From Deltaproteobacteria bacterium (lineage in GTDB: Bacteria; Desulfobacterota; Binatia; Bin18), in assembly GCA_016874775.1 (NCBI GenBank), contig VGTJ01000036.1, forward strand, positions 1 through 37,137: a DNA stretch of 37,137 nucleotides, in the 5' to 3' direction. A model generated the notes under the pieces. The model searched no databases and had not been told where the DNA came from. It saw only the letters and a program-made list of their open reading frames with translations. Positions 1 to 8,008 of the stretch are shown here, piece after piece; within the stretch, counting starts at the first letter, position 1, and the number at the start of each line of letters is the position of its first letter. A program made the position numbers and the translations under genes.

Positions 1-127
1 ATACAATGTGTTCTCTGGTCGAGGTCGATTGAGACCAGCCACGCGTTGTACCCCGAGCGGTACCGCGCGCAGGCGATTTTGCAAGAATGGGAAAAACGAG
101 CGCATCTTCTCGGCCAGAAACACTGAG
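1..127. repeat. 127-bp exact direct repeat, copy 1 (window edge)
   Basis: Positions 1-127 are identical to 1786-1912. Base 128 (a) differs from base 1913 (g), and the offset of 1785 is a multiple of three, so both copies are read in the same frame of the glycosyltransferase gene. The length of exactly 127 at the sequence end matches the largest k-mer used by common short-read assemblers. An assembly-graph overlap is therefore a serious alternative to a real duplication. Confidence 0.95.
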
Positions 128-2478
128 ATCGTTTGCCAATTCACTCGTTGTTCCTCAAGCCAACTCTTGGCCTTTTCGAGTTCGCCGATCCAGGTTTTCT
201 GTTCTTGAATAATAAGATCACGGTCATTTGCCGCCCGCTGCCAATTCTCACGTTGTTGCTCCAACCATTCTTTTCCCTGCTCAAGAGTCGCCGTCCATTG
301 GCGCAGTACACCAAGAGAATCAATCACCTCAGCAAGAATCTGCTGCTCCTCCTGACGCCCGGATATCGTTTCGTCGTACCGCAAGGCACGACGCGCCGCG
401 AGTTGTAATTCCTCAATCCCACGCGAAAATCGGTACTGATGCGAAGCATTTTTCTCATGCCAGCGATACTGCAAGAGCGGTTGATTTAGAAAGGCGACTT
501 TCCCTTTGACACACAACTTCAGCCACATTTCGTAATCAGGCGCGTATCCCAGCTCTTCGTCAAACATCCCCACCTCTGCGAGGCACTGTCGCCGCGCTAC
601 GACACTGGGAGCACAAATCAGATTACCTTGTAACAAGAGCTTACGGAAATAACGACGTCCATCCATGACAAAATCATCTACCGTCGGTTCAATCCAACTC
701 CCCGGGGGCTGCAGCATCGTCCCTTCAACAAGAAATTCGACAGCCGAATGGATAAAACCAATATCGGGATCCGCTTTCAATACATCGACTTTTCGCTCCA
801 GGTTTTTCGGCAACATCACATCATCTTGATGGAAGATACAAACGTACTCACCCTTCGCTAACGTCAAACAGCGATTCCAATTGCCAGGAATGCCAAGTTG
901 TTTCTCGTTGCGATGGATGACAATACGGGGATCAGCAAACGAGCGGGCAATGTCGAGGGTCGCGTCAGTGGAACCATCATCAACGATCAGCAATTCAAAA
1001 TCAGCAAAGCTCTGCGCCAGTACACTTTGCACGGCTTCGGCGAGAAAAGCACTTCCGTTATAGGTCGGAATACAAACACTGACTTTTACCGTAGGGCTAT
1101 CTCCACTTCTCGCTTGCGACAGTTCTGATCGTGCCTCACTTCCACCGCCACCGAGATTGCTTCGCTGCGCTCGCAATGACTCACTCAGGTTATTGAGATC
1201 CCCTGTTGTCTGAGGCGTAGTATGCTTCTCTTCCATAATTTTTTGTGTCCGCACCCGACGTATTTCCGTATAGATCGTTTCAATATCGTGGGCATATTCC
1301 TCTACTGTCTTCACCTGAGGTTCAGCTTGGCGAAGACGCGAGAGGAGAGTAGGATCGTCAATCAACCGTTGCAAACAACGTCGCAGGTCACTTGCATTCT
1401 CAGGTTCAAAGAAGAGACCATTCACCCCGCCCTCTAGTGCTTCAACCAGTGCCCCTCGTCGCGCCGCAATCACCGGCACTCCCGCGAGTAGCGCTTCACG
1501 CGTGAGAAGAGAAAAGGTCTCCTCCCAAATCATCGGCATCACCAACACGTCATGACAGGCCAGAATCTCTCCGAACTGCTCGTGCTGATACGTTCCGCAA
1601 AATTTCACCGGGAGTTCTTTTGCCGTTTCGCGAAGTTGTTCAGCGTACGCGTGCCATTGATTCCATTCGGTACCGTAGAGCGACACGGAAAACGACTGGG
1701 CAGGAAGTTCCCGTACCGCTTCGAGCAGCACATGTGCACCTTTGTGAGGTGCTAAAACTCCGACATAAAGAATCCGTAGCGGAAGATACAATGTGTTCTC
1801 TGGTCGAGGTCGATTGAGACCAGCCACGCGTTGTACCCCGAGCGGTACCGCGCGCAGGCGATTTTGCAAGAATGGGAAAAACGAGCGCATCTTCTCGGCC
1901 AGAAACACTGAGGGAGTCAACACAAGATCAGGAGCATGAAGTACCCGCTCCATATCAGTGAATCGCCGTCGTGCGTCGTCTCCACTCGCGACATCCGCTA
2001 AGCACGATACGCAACGAGCACCATATTCGGGGCCGACACAGAGTTGCTGTTGCGCATCGAGCAAATGAATACGATGACAAGCGAAGAAGAAGTCGTGCAG
2101 GCTCAAGACCGTCGGGTACCCGAGTGCCGGCGTGAGTCGTAGCAAACTGACCGAGAGGTTATAGAGATGCTGAAAATGGACAACATCAGGCTTGAGTCGT
2201 TCCACGAGTTGCTGAAAGGGCCGATTGAACCGCGGGTTGTCATAGAGCAAACGAAAGGCCGTGTTCATGGTGTAGTTATTGACCAGCTGGAACACAGGCA
2301 GCTCTTCGTAGCTCGTTTCGTGCATGCTCCCTTCTGCACGTTGTGGATCGTAGATACGCGTCAATACAGATACCTCGTGACCACGTACACGCAACGCTTG
2401 CGAGAGGTGCAGCGTGACGAGTTCGGTCCCTGCCCATTCATTGGGAGGAAAGCCGTGGACAACTTGGAGAATGTGCAT
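1..2478 (-). CDS. GT4-GT2 fusion glycosyltransferase, 3' end off window
   Basis: The frame is open from the ATG at 2478 to the window edge (826 codons, no stop), so the C-terminus is missing. Residues 1 to about 400 form a GT4 (GT-B fold) glycosyltransferase: it opens MHILQVVHGFPP and holds the donor-binding E-x7-E motif in EETFSLLTREALLAG. A linker (about 415-460) leads to a GT2 (GT-A) domain at about 463-700 with TYNGSAFL, the DDGSTD metal/nucleotide motif and HQDD. Then comes a coiled-coil stretch with repeated WLE(E/Q)QR.NWQ units. The last 42 codons repeat part of the GT4 domain exactly (see the 127-bp repeat), so the true C-terminus is uncertain. The next gene upstream is a paralogous fusion ending 7 bp away, which implies an operon. 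The role is inferred: adding two sugars to a surface glycan. Sugar specificity cannot be read from the sequence. Confidence 0.85.
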   Translation of the reverse strand, partial: MHILQVVHGFPPNEWAGTELVTLHLSQALRVRGHEVSVLTRIYDPQRAEGSMHETSYEELPVFQLVNNYTMNTAFRLLYDNPRFNRPFQQLVERLKPDVVHFQHLYNLSVSLLRLTPALGYPTVLSLHDFFFACHRIHLLDAQQQLCVGPEYGARCVSCLADVASGDDARRRFTDMERVLHAPDLVLTPSVFLAEKMRSFFPFLQNRLRAVPLGVQRVAGLNRPRPENTLYLPLRILYVGVLAPHKGAHVLLEAVRELPAQSFSVSLYGTEWNQWHAYAEQLRETAKELPVKFCGTYQHEQFGEILACHDVLVMPMIWEETFSLLTREALLAGVPVIAARRGALVEALEGGVNGLFFEPENASDLRRCLQRLIDDPTLLSRLRQAEPQVKTVEEYAHDIETIYTEIRRVRTQKIMEEKHTTPQTTGDLNNLSESLRAQRSNLGGGGSEARSELSQARSGDSPTVKVSVCIPTYNGSAFLAEAVQSVLAQSFADFELLIVDDGSTDATLDIARSFADPRIVIHRNEKQLGIPGNWNRCLTLAKGEYVCIFHQDDVMLPKNLERKVDVLKADPDIGFIHSAVEFLVEGTMLQPPGSWIEPTVDDFVMDGRRYFRKLLLQGNLICAPSVVARRQCLAEVGMFDEELGYAPDYEMWLKLCVKGKVAFLNQPLLQYRWHEKNASHQYRFSRGIEELQLAARRALRYDETISGRQEEQQILAEVIDSLGVLRQWTATLEQGKEWLEQQRENWQRAANDRDLIIQEQKTWIGELEKAKSWLEEQRVNWQTISVFLAEKMRSFFPFLQNRLRAVPLGVQRVAGLNRPRPENTLY
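1786..1912. repeat. 127-bp exact direct repeat, copy 2 (inside GT4 domain)
   Basis: This copy sits where a GT4 domain should have it: on the minus strand it encodes the stretch from TPSVFLAEKM to GLNRPRPENTLY, between the donor and acceptor halves of the fold. It is therefore the native copy, and the one at the window edge is the duplicate or artefact. Confidence 0.95.
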
Positions 2479-2485
2479 AGGTCAA

Positions 2486-4780
2486 TTATCTCCGTTTCAC
2501 CTGTTCCTGAAAAGAGAGACGGCGCACTAACCATCCTGGCAATCGCTCAACCTGTTCACCCAACCAATACCCAACATTCCCGGCCAGATGCCAGCTCACC
2601 GCTGGTACTGCCCATTGCTTCACGATCGCTTCTTTACTGTGGCCATTCTGCTGCCGCCAGAAAATTAAATCCAGCTTGGCTACGCGAAAAGCACCAGCAA
2701 TGCAACCGCGCAAACTCTGCTGCGGTGCATCACCAAACAATTTGTGCATAGCGGCCGCGTGCTCAAAGTGACGGCAAAAATTCGCCCACGGCCCATAGCT
2801 ATGGGAATGGATCACCACTGAGTCGGCAGCGTACGCGGTTTTGTATCCTGCCTTCAGTACCTGCTCGGCCCAGGCTTGGTCCTCAGCAAAATCCACTTCG
2901 GGAAAGGGAAAACGTTCCCAGAAAGAACGCCGCAGCACGGAGCTCGTGTTGGCAAAAAAACGATACAAATATCGATTGCGCTCATAGTCGGGATTATCAA
3001 GCATCGCATGAACACGCGACTCTACCTTTCCCTGCAACTCATACTCAGCGATGCGGTGCCATTCCATTGGGTGACAATCAGGTCGCGGAATGTGGCGGCT
3101 ATAGACGCCAGCAACGTGTGGGTCGGTTCGGAGCGGAGATAACAGGTTGTGCAACCACTTTTCATTCGCCGGTGTTGCATCTTGCGTAAGAAAGACCAGC
3201 ATCTCGCCATGTGCATGTGAGGCCAAGAGATTGCGAGTGCGCCCGTGACCAAATTCTTGCGGTGGAATCTGTACGACAGTGACACCATATTGCTGTAAGA
3301 TCTGCAGGGTTCCGTCTCGTGAGCCAGAATCGGCGGCAATGATCTCGTGGAGCTGAAAGTCTCCCTGTTGTTTACGAATAGCATCGAGTACTTCAGCCAA
3401 ATATCGTACGCCGTTCTTGGTAGGAATCAGGACGGACACGGTGGGGACGGTAACCATGACGTGCGCTGCAGGGTTGGAGGAAAACGAAAGGGCGAAGGGA
3501 CGAAAGGACGAAGGGGCGACTTTTTCGTCCTTTTCCCCTTCGTCCCTTTTCTTCACTTTCCCTTCCCCACAGACTTCTCGGTACACTCCTTCCATCTCCG
3601 CCGCATACTCACTTACGGTTTTGAACTGTTGCCGCACCGAGCGCAAACGCTCAATCAGGTGCGGTTCATGCACTAACCGCAACAAACACCGCCGCAGATC
3701 AGCAGGGTTCTCAGGTTCAAATAGCAACCCGTTCACACCATCTTCGATCACTGCGGGTAATGCACCACGACGCGCAGCGACAACAGGCAGTCCTGCGGCA
3801 AGGGCTTCCCGAGTAACGAGAGAAAATGTTTCTTCACAAATCATGGGCATTACTAACACATCATGTTCTGCCAAAATCTCGGAAAACTGCGTATGGCGAT
3901 AGGGTTCATGAAAGCGAATCGGCAGACCAGCAGCTTGCGCATGTAGTTGGTCAACATACGGCTGCCAATAGGGCAGCGTTGCGCCATAGAGCGAGGCGGC
4001 AACAGAGCCAGGCGGCATCCCTTGCAGAGCTTCGATCAGAATGTAGGCACCTTTGGGTGGGAAAAGCAGCCCACTATAGAGGAGACGTAAGGGTCTTGGG
4101 CACAGAGACGATCGAGGCACGGCAGTCACTGGCTTGATACCCAACGGAACGGTGTGTAACGTGTCCCGCACGGCAGGAAAGTAGTCGGCAATGCGCTCCT
4201 GCAAAAACGTAGAAGGCGTAATAATTCGTTGCGCAGCAAGCAGCGCCCGCTCCATCGTCGCCAGGCGATGAGAAACATCTTCCGCGGATGCGATGTCCCG
4301 CAGACACGCAACACAGCGGTTCCCACGTTCAGGACCAGCACATAGTCGTCCTTCCTTATCGATCAGATGAATACGGTGACAAGGGAAAAAGAAGTCATGC
4401 AAGCTCAGGATCGTCGGGTATCCATGCGCCCGTGCAAGACCGATGAGATTCGCTGAGAAATGTGCGATATGTTGGAAGTGGACAACCTCAGGCTGTACCC
4501 GTTTCAACAATTGGAGAAAGAGCTGATCGTAGAGGGAATTGTCGTAAAACGCGCGAAAGGTGGTAGTGTGGCCGTGATTGTTGACGACACGAAGAACCGG
4601 AACAGTCTCGTATTGTTCTTCGCGCATCGAGAATTCTGCGGCATGGGAATCTTCTGTTCGTGTCAATACGGTGACCGCATGGCCACGGGCTTGTAATTCT
4701 TGCGCAAGGTGGAGTGTGACGATTTCGGTCCCGGCCCAGGCGTCTGGCGGAAAGCCGTGGACAATTTGCAGAATGCGCAT
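2486..4780 (-). CDS. GT4-GT2 fusion glycosyltransferase
   Basis: This 764-aa protein pairs an N-terminal GT4 domain (about 1-400; MRILQIVHGFPP start, CEETFSLVTREALAAG E-x7-E motif) with a C-terminal GT2 domain (about 439-720). The GT2 part has IPTKNG, ADSGSRDGT and TQDATP, a pattern typical of rhamnosyltransferase-like GT2 enzymes. The start at 4780 was chosen because the downstream paralog opens with the same MxILQVVHGFPP sequence. In-frame codons reach back to 5014 but overlap the divergent gene and look non-coding. The lysine/glutamate-rich linker (about 405-435) is encoded by a degenerate inverted repeat at 3478-3545. The GT2 halves of the two tandem fusions differ clearly, so they probably add different sugars. 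The site of action is probably the cytoplasmic face of the inner membrane, by family analogy. Confidence 0.88.
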   Translation of the reverse strand: MRILQIVHGFPPDAWAGTEIVTLHLAQELQARGHAVTVLTRTEDSHAAEFSMREEQYETVPVLRVVNNHGHTTTFRAFYDNSLYDQLFLQLLKRVQPEVVHFQHIAHFSANLIGLARAHGYPTILSLHDFFFPCHRIHLIDKEGRLCAGPERGNRCVACLRDIASAEDVSHRLATMERALLAAQRIITPSTFLQERIADYFPAVRDTLHTVPLGIKPVTAVPRSSLCPRPLRLLYSGLLFPPKGAYILIEALQGMPPGSVAASLYGATLPYWQPYVDQLHAQAAGLPIRFHEPYRHTQFSEILAEHDVLVMPMICEETFSLVTREALAAGLPVVAARRGALPAVIEDGVNGLLFEPENPADLRRCLLRLVHEPHLIERLRSVRQQFKTVSEYAAEMEGVYREVCGEGKVKKRDEGEKDEKVAPSSFRPFALSFSSNPAAHVMVTVPTVSVLIPTKNGVRYLAEVLDAIRKQQGDFQLHEIIAADSGSRDGTLQILQQYGVTVVQIPPQEFGHGRTRNLLASHAHGEMLVFLTQDATPANEKWLHNLLSPLRTDPHVAGVYSRHIPRPDCHPMEWHRIAEYELQGKVESRVHAMLDNPDYERNRYLYRFFANTSSVLRRSFWERFPFPEVDFAEDQAWAEQVLKAGYKTAYAADSVVIHSHSYGPWANFCRHFEHAAAMHKLFGDAPQQSLRGCIAGAFRVAKLDLIFWRQQNGHSKEAIVKQWAVPAVSWHLAGNVGYWLGEQVERLPGWLVRRLSFQEQVKRR

Positions 4781-4834
4781 GCGTGTCATCGAATGGTAGT
4801 GACGTGCAGGGGTGTATCCTATACGAAAGTCGGT

Positions 4835-6001
4835 ATGCAGAAAAGATGTGCGATTCTCACTTCCTTCGACCCGTACGCGTTCAAAGGAGGGATTGAGACC
4901 TATACTCAGCAGATGGTCGATCTCCTGCAGCGCTCCAGCTACGAAGTCGACATCTATCACACCCAGTGTCTGCCTGAGGGAACAGACACTAACCTCATAG
5001 GACCGTCGTTTCACAGTCCTTTTTTGAACAGCCTGTCACGGGTTGGGCAAGCCTTCTATCGTGTCGACCATTTGTACAACTTCGTCATTGCCCATGCTTT
5101 CTTTGGATTCGCGTACTCACCTCCGCGCATTCCCACGTTTACTATCTTTCATTCCACCCATGCTCAGTACGCAGAAGCGAACCGCGAGCTGTTTTCCCAG
5201 GAATGGTATTATGAAGTGAAATACCTCTTCGGGTTGGGCGCAGAATACGCATCCACTATAGGAAAGAGAGTCATTGCGGTAAGTGACGCTGTTGCACGTG
5301 AAGCGACCGCGCACTACGGTGCTATCGATGTCGTCTCGGTTGTCACGGGTGTTGACCAGACTCTCTTCTCTCCTCGCCCCGACAAGAAAGGACTCCGTGA
5401 CCAGTTCGCTATTCCCCGAGACGCTTTTGTCGGCGTTTTTCTTGCGCGTTGGGGAGTCGATAAAGCTATCGACGTTCTACAAGAGGTTATGAAAACAACA
5501 CCAGATGTCTTCTGGGTACTCATCCTCGGCACTGGCGAACCATGCCCGTTGCACGAACGACCAAACACCAAAATTATCGAGAACGTCGAACGTAATGAAG
5601 TCGCTACCATCCTTTCGTGCGCAGATTTTCTCTTCCATCCTTCACGATACGAAGGATTTGGCTTAGCGGTGGCCGAAGCACTGTCGTGCGGTCTGCCCGT
5701 TATTGCACCACCGGTAGGAATCGCGCAGTCGCTCCTGGCGCTGCCACCACTGCACGCACTTCAGCTTCCCTCCTACGAAACGGGAACACAACAAGTGATA
5801 AATGCAGCGGTGGAGACAATCACTCGCTTGCACCGCGATAGAGATTTCCGTCACGCTTGCGCTCACCACGGACAGCGTGTTGCGGCGCAAACCCTGAGCC
5901 TTCCCCAATGGGAGCATAACTTCTTGGCAGCGCTGGGTATAGCGTCACGAGAAGAGAACCCAGAACACCTATCGCTGCACCAAGACGGAGCTGTGGCGTG
6001 A
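4835..6001 (+). CDS. Family 4 glycosyltransferase
   Basis: This 388-aa GT-B protein opens with MQKRCAILTSFDPYAFKGG, the N-terminal Gly-Gly loop typical of GT4 enzymes. It carries the donor-site motif YEGFGLAVAEALSCG (E-x7-E) near residue 280. The frame is open back to 4700, but those residues overlap the divergent glycosyltransferase gene and do not resemble the family, so the ATG at 4835 is preferred; the ribosome site there is weak. Its TGA stop overlaps the GTG start of the PIG-L gene (GTGA), which suggests translational coupling. Together they could add an N-acetylated sugar and then deacetylate it. That pairing is inferred from context. Acceptor and sugar are unknown. Confidence 0.88.
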   Translation: MQKRCAILTSFDPYAFKGGIETYTQQMVDLLQRSSYEVDIYHTQCLPEGTDTNLIGPSFHSPFLNSLSRVGQAFYRVDHLYNFVIAHAFFGFAYSPPRIPTFTIFHSTHAQYAEANRELFSQEWYYEVKYLFGLGAEYASTIGKRVIAVSDAVAREATAHYGAIDVVSVVTGVDQTLFSPRPDKKGLRDQFAIPRDAFVGVFLARWGVDKAIDVLQEVMKTTPDVFWVLILGTGEPCPLHERPNTKIIENVERNEVATILSCADFLFHPSRYEGFGLAVAEALSCGLPVIAPPVGIAQSLLALPPLHALQLPSYETGTQQVINAAVETITRLHRDRDFRHACAHHGQRVAAQTLSLPQWEHNFLAALGIASREENPEHLSLHQDGAVA

Positions 6002-7056
6002 ACACCGATCTCCCCCCCGCAAAGCGAGTTGTGGTGATCGCTCCACATCCTGATGACGAGAGTCTGGGGTGCGGTGGGACGATTGCTCGTTTCGCAAAGA
6101 ACGGCGCTGAGGTCCGTCTCCTGGTGGTCTCCGACGGTGCCGCAATCGAAGAGCCAGATGGACGACATGAGGACATTGTTGCCGTGCGTACGCAAGAACT
6201 GGAAGCGGCAACGAAAATTTTAGGCATTCAACATCTTCGCACGCTTCAATTACCGGACGGTCGGCTTACACATCACGAAGCACAGATTCATACAGCACTG
6301 AGTGACTACCTCACAACTGTGCAACCTGACCTGGTATTGGCTCCGTCCCTCATCGATGGTCATCAAGATCATGTCATCGTTGGTCGTATTGCTTTACAAC
6401 TGTTGCGCACGACTCCTGGTTGGACACTTGCCTTCTATGAAGTTCTCGCACCGCTACGCTTCAATACCTTGGTAGATATTACCGACGTCGCCTCGATCAA
6501 GGAAACCGCCATTCGCTGTTATCAACGCAGCCTTTTTCAACAGCCCCAGCTCTTCTGGGACGCTTTTCGTGCTCTCAATGTGGCGAAGTCGGCCTTTGTT
6601 CACCACTCCGGCCTGTTTGAGGCATTTTGGGTGCTTCATGCGCCACCTTCAGATCACGAGATCATCGCGTGGGCAACCTACGGGTTCCAGCCGTCTCACA
6701 ACGGGCAGGGTCCCCTGCAACGAGTGAAAGATGTTGATGATCTCGTTTTTGCGGTACAAGAAAAGATGCAGCAGCTTGCCAATACCGACCAACAGATCCA
6801 CACGCTACGGAGCGAACTCACGGCAGCAACACAAAAGCTCCAACATCAAGAAACACTCATTGCAGCGCTGCAACTCGCGTCCAACAAGAGCGCCACCCCT
6901 GCGCAAGATTCGCGGGCAGAGTGCTTGACGAAGGAAACTTCTCTGTTCCGTCAGTGCCTTGAGTACGTTTTCCCTCCGGGCTCATCACGCCGGTCGGCAC
7001 TGAGCGTGGTCAAACGTCGCCTCACTCAGTACACATCAAAATCGCCAAATGAATAG
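5998..7056 (+). CDS. PIG-L family (LmbE-like) deacetylase with C-terminal coiled coil
   Basis: Residues 10-240 are a PIG-L/LmbE zinc hydrolase domain: the metal motif PHPDDE is at 16-21 and the second metal site GHQDH at about 120-124. Family members remove N-acetyl groups from GlcNAc-type sugars or small glycosides. Residues about 250-300 (from QEKMQQLANTD onward) are a predicted coiled coil not needed for catalysis, followed by a basic tail. The start is GTG at 5998, overlapping the stop of the upstream GT4, so the two are co-translated. The 3' end overlaps the convergent GNAT gene by 31 bp. The substrate is probably the glycan made by the neighbouring glycosyltransferases (inference). Confidence 0.88.
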   Translation: MNTDLPPAKRVVVIAPHPDDESLGCGGTIARFAKNGAEVRLLVVSDGAAIEEPDGRHEDIVAVRTQELEAATKILGIQHLRTLQLPDGRLTHHEAQIHTALSDYLTTVQPDLVLAPSLIDGHQDHVIVGRIALQLLRTTPGWTLAFYEVLAPLRFNTLVDITDVASIKETAIRCYQRSLFQQPQLFWDAFRALNVAKSAFVHHSGLFEAFWVLHAPPSDHEIIAWATYGFQPSHNGQGPLQRVKDVDDLVFAVQEKMQQLANTDQQIHTLRSELTAATQKLQHQETLIAALQLASNKSATPAQDSRAECLTKETSLFRQCLEYVFPPGSSRRSALSVVKRRLTQYTSKSPNE

Positions 7057-7985
7057 TAGAAGTTTCCACGTAACCACCCCGCGCTGACCCGTTGATCGAA
7101 TATGCGACATTCAAGCCAGTGCTCAGTATCTTCTGCTCGGTATTGTGCATCTGAACAGAGAAACTGGCATTCCCAGGAAAACGTCGGAAACCACCCTTCC
7201 AAGCTCGCTGCCCCCTCTTCTCGTGCCACGCATTCAGCTCCACGCAGTACCTGCCGTGCCAGGCGCTTGTCCTCCGACGGCACGAGAAATTCCATCAGGC
7301 GCGCAACGCCATCCCGTACTCCCACTATCGCCAATGCAGGCATCGCGGGGATCGTCACGAGTCGATACCGACGATTCGGGCGAGCGAGATAACGCCAGGC
7401 CAGGTAGGCACGATCACGAAGAGTGAGCATACCAAAGCGATCCTGCATGAGGGGCCAGTGCGCGTCCCAATTGAGGGGCAACACATCATACACAACGTCC
7501 ATCAGCATGGCTTTTGCAGGAGTGTCCGGAAGCAGCGTGCTCACTTTATGCACCCGAGCAACCGGCTCGTAGCCAACTAAGAGCTCGCCTAAACGCTTAT
7601 GGCGTTCAGTCGGAAAGCCATAGAGAAAAAGTCCGTAACCCTCGCACACCTCACGCATGAACGCCTGGATGGTATGACGAAATAATCCGCGCCCTTGCTT
7701 ATGCGGATGCGCCATGACATCAATTGCATCCCACGCAGCGTGTTCCTGTCCTTGCCAGGCAATACGCTGACGAATCGTGCCATAATGACAGACAATCTCA
7801 CCATCCTCTTCAGCCACGAACGCGGGTATAGGATATTCGTCACGCAGGTATTTCCACCGCCACACTTCTGGTGACATGTCACTGTGAAAAACCGTTGAGA
7901 AGAGTCGTAAGATTCCGGCTTCATCCTCAGCGCGCACCGGACGGATTATTGCCATACTGTCTGTCACTTCGTGCGCTCTGCGCAT
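7026..7985 (-). CDS. GNAT-type acetyltransferase
   Basis: This 319-aa protein begins with a GNAT fold: IIRPVRAEDEAGILRLF near residue 13, FVAEEDGEIVCHYG, then the acetyl-CoA region DVMAHPHKQGRGLFRHTI with the Q/R-x-x-G-x-G/A loop (QGRGL). The C-terminal half resembles the second domain of long GNAT proteins found in polysaccharide loci. A GGGAG element 6 nt before the ATG at 7985 supports that start over the internal ATG at 7955. The gene lies at the end of the minus-strand glycan run and converges on the PIG-L gene with a 31-bp overlap. A likely role is acetylation of a nucleotide-linked amino sugar or a glycan (inference). Confidence 0.8.
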   Translation of the reverse strand: MRRAHEVTDSMAIIRPVRAEDEAGILRLFSTVFHSDMSPEVWRWKYLRDEYPIPAFVAEEDGEIVCHYGTIRQRIAWQGQEHAAWDAIDVMAHPHKQGRGLFRHTIQAFMREVCEGYGLFLYGFPTERHKRLGELLVGYEPVARVHKVSTLLPDTPAKAMLMDVVYDVLPLNWDAHWPLMQDRFGMLTLRDRAYLAWRYLARPNRRYRLVTIPAMPALAIVGVRDGVARLMEFLVPSEDKRLARQVLRGAECVAREEGAASLEGWFPTFSWECQFLCSDAQYRAEDTEHWLECRIFDQRVSAGWLRGNFYYSFGDFDVY

Positions 7986-8008
7986 GCTCCGCTCCCTATT
8001 TCTCTGCC

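Noticed and set aside
3022-3384. Extra minus-strand frames inside the GT4-GT2 gene
   Set aside because: The main frame has clear GT2 motifs through this region; the other frames are shadows.
4700-4834. Upstream extension of the plus-strand GT4 gene
   Set aside because: These codons overlap the start of the divergent GT4-GT2 gene and do not match the GT4 N-terminus; the ATG at 4835 does.
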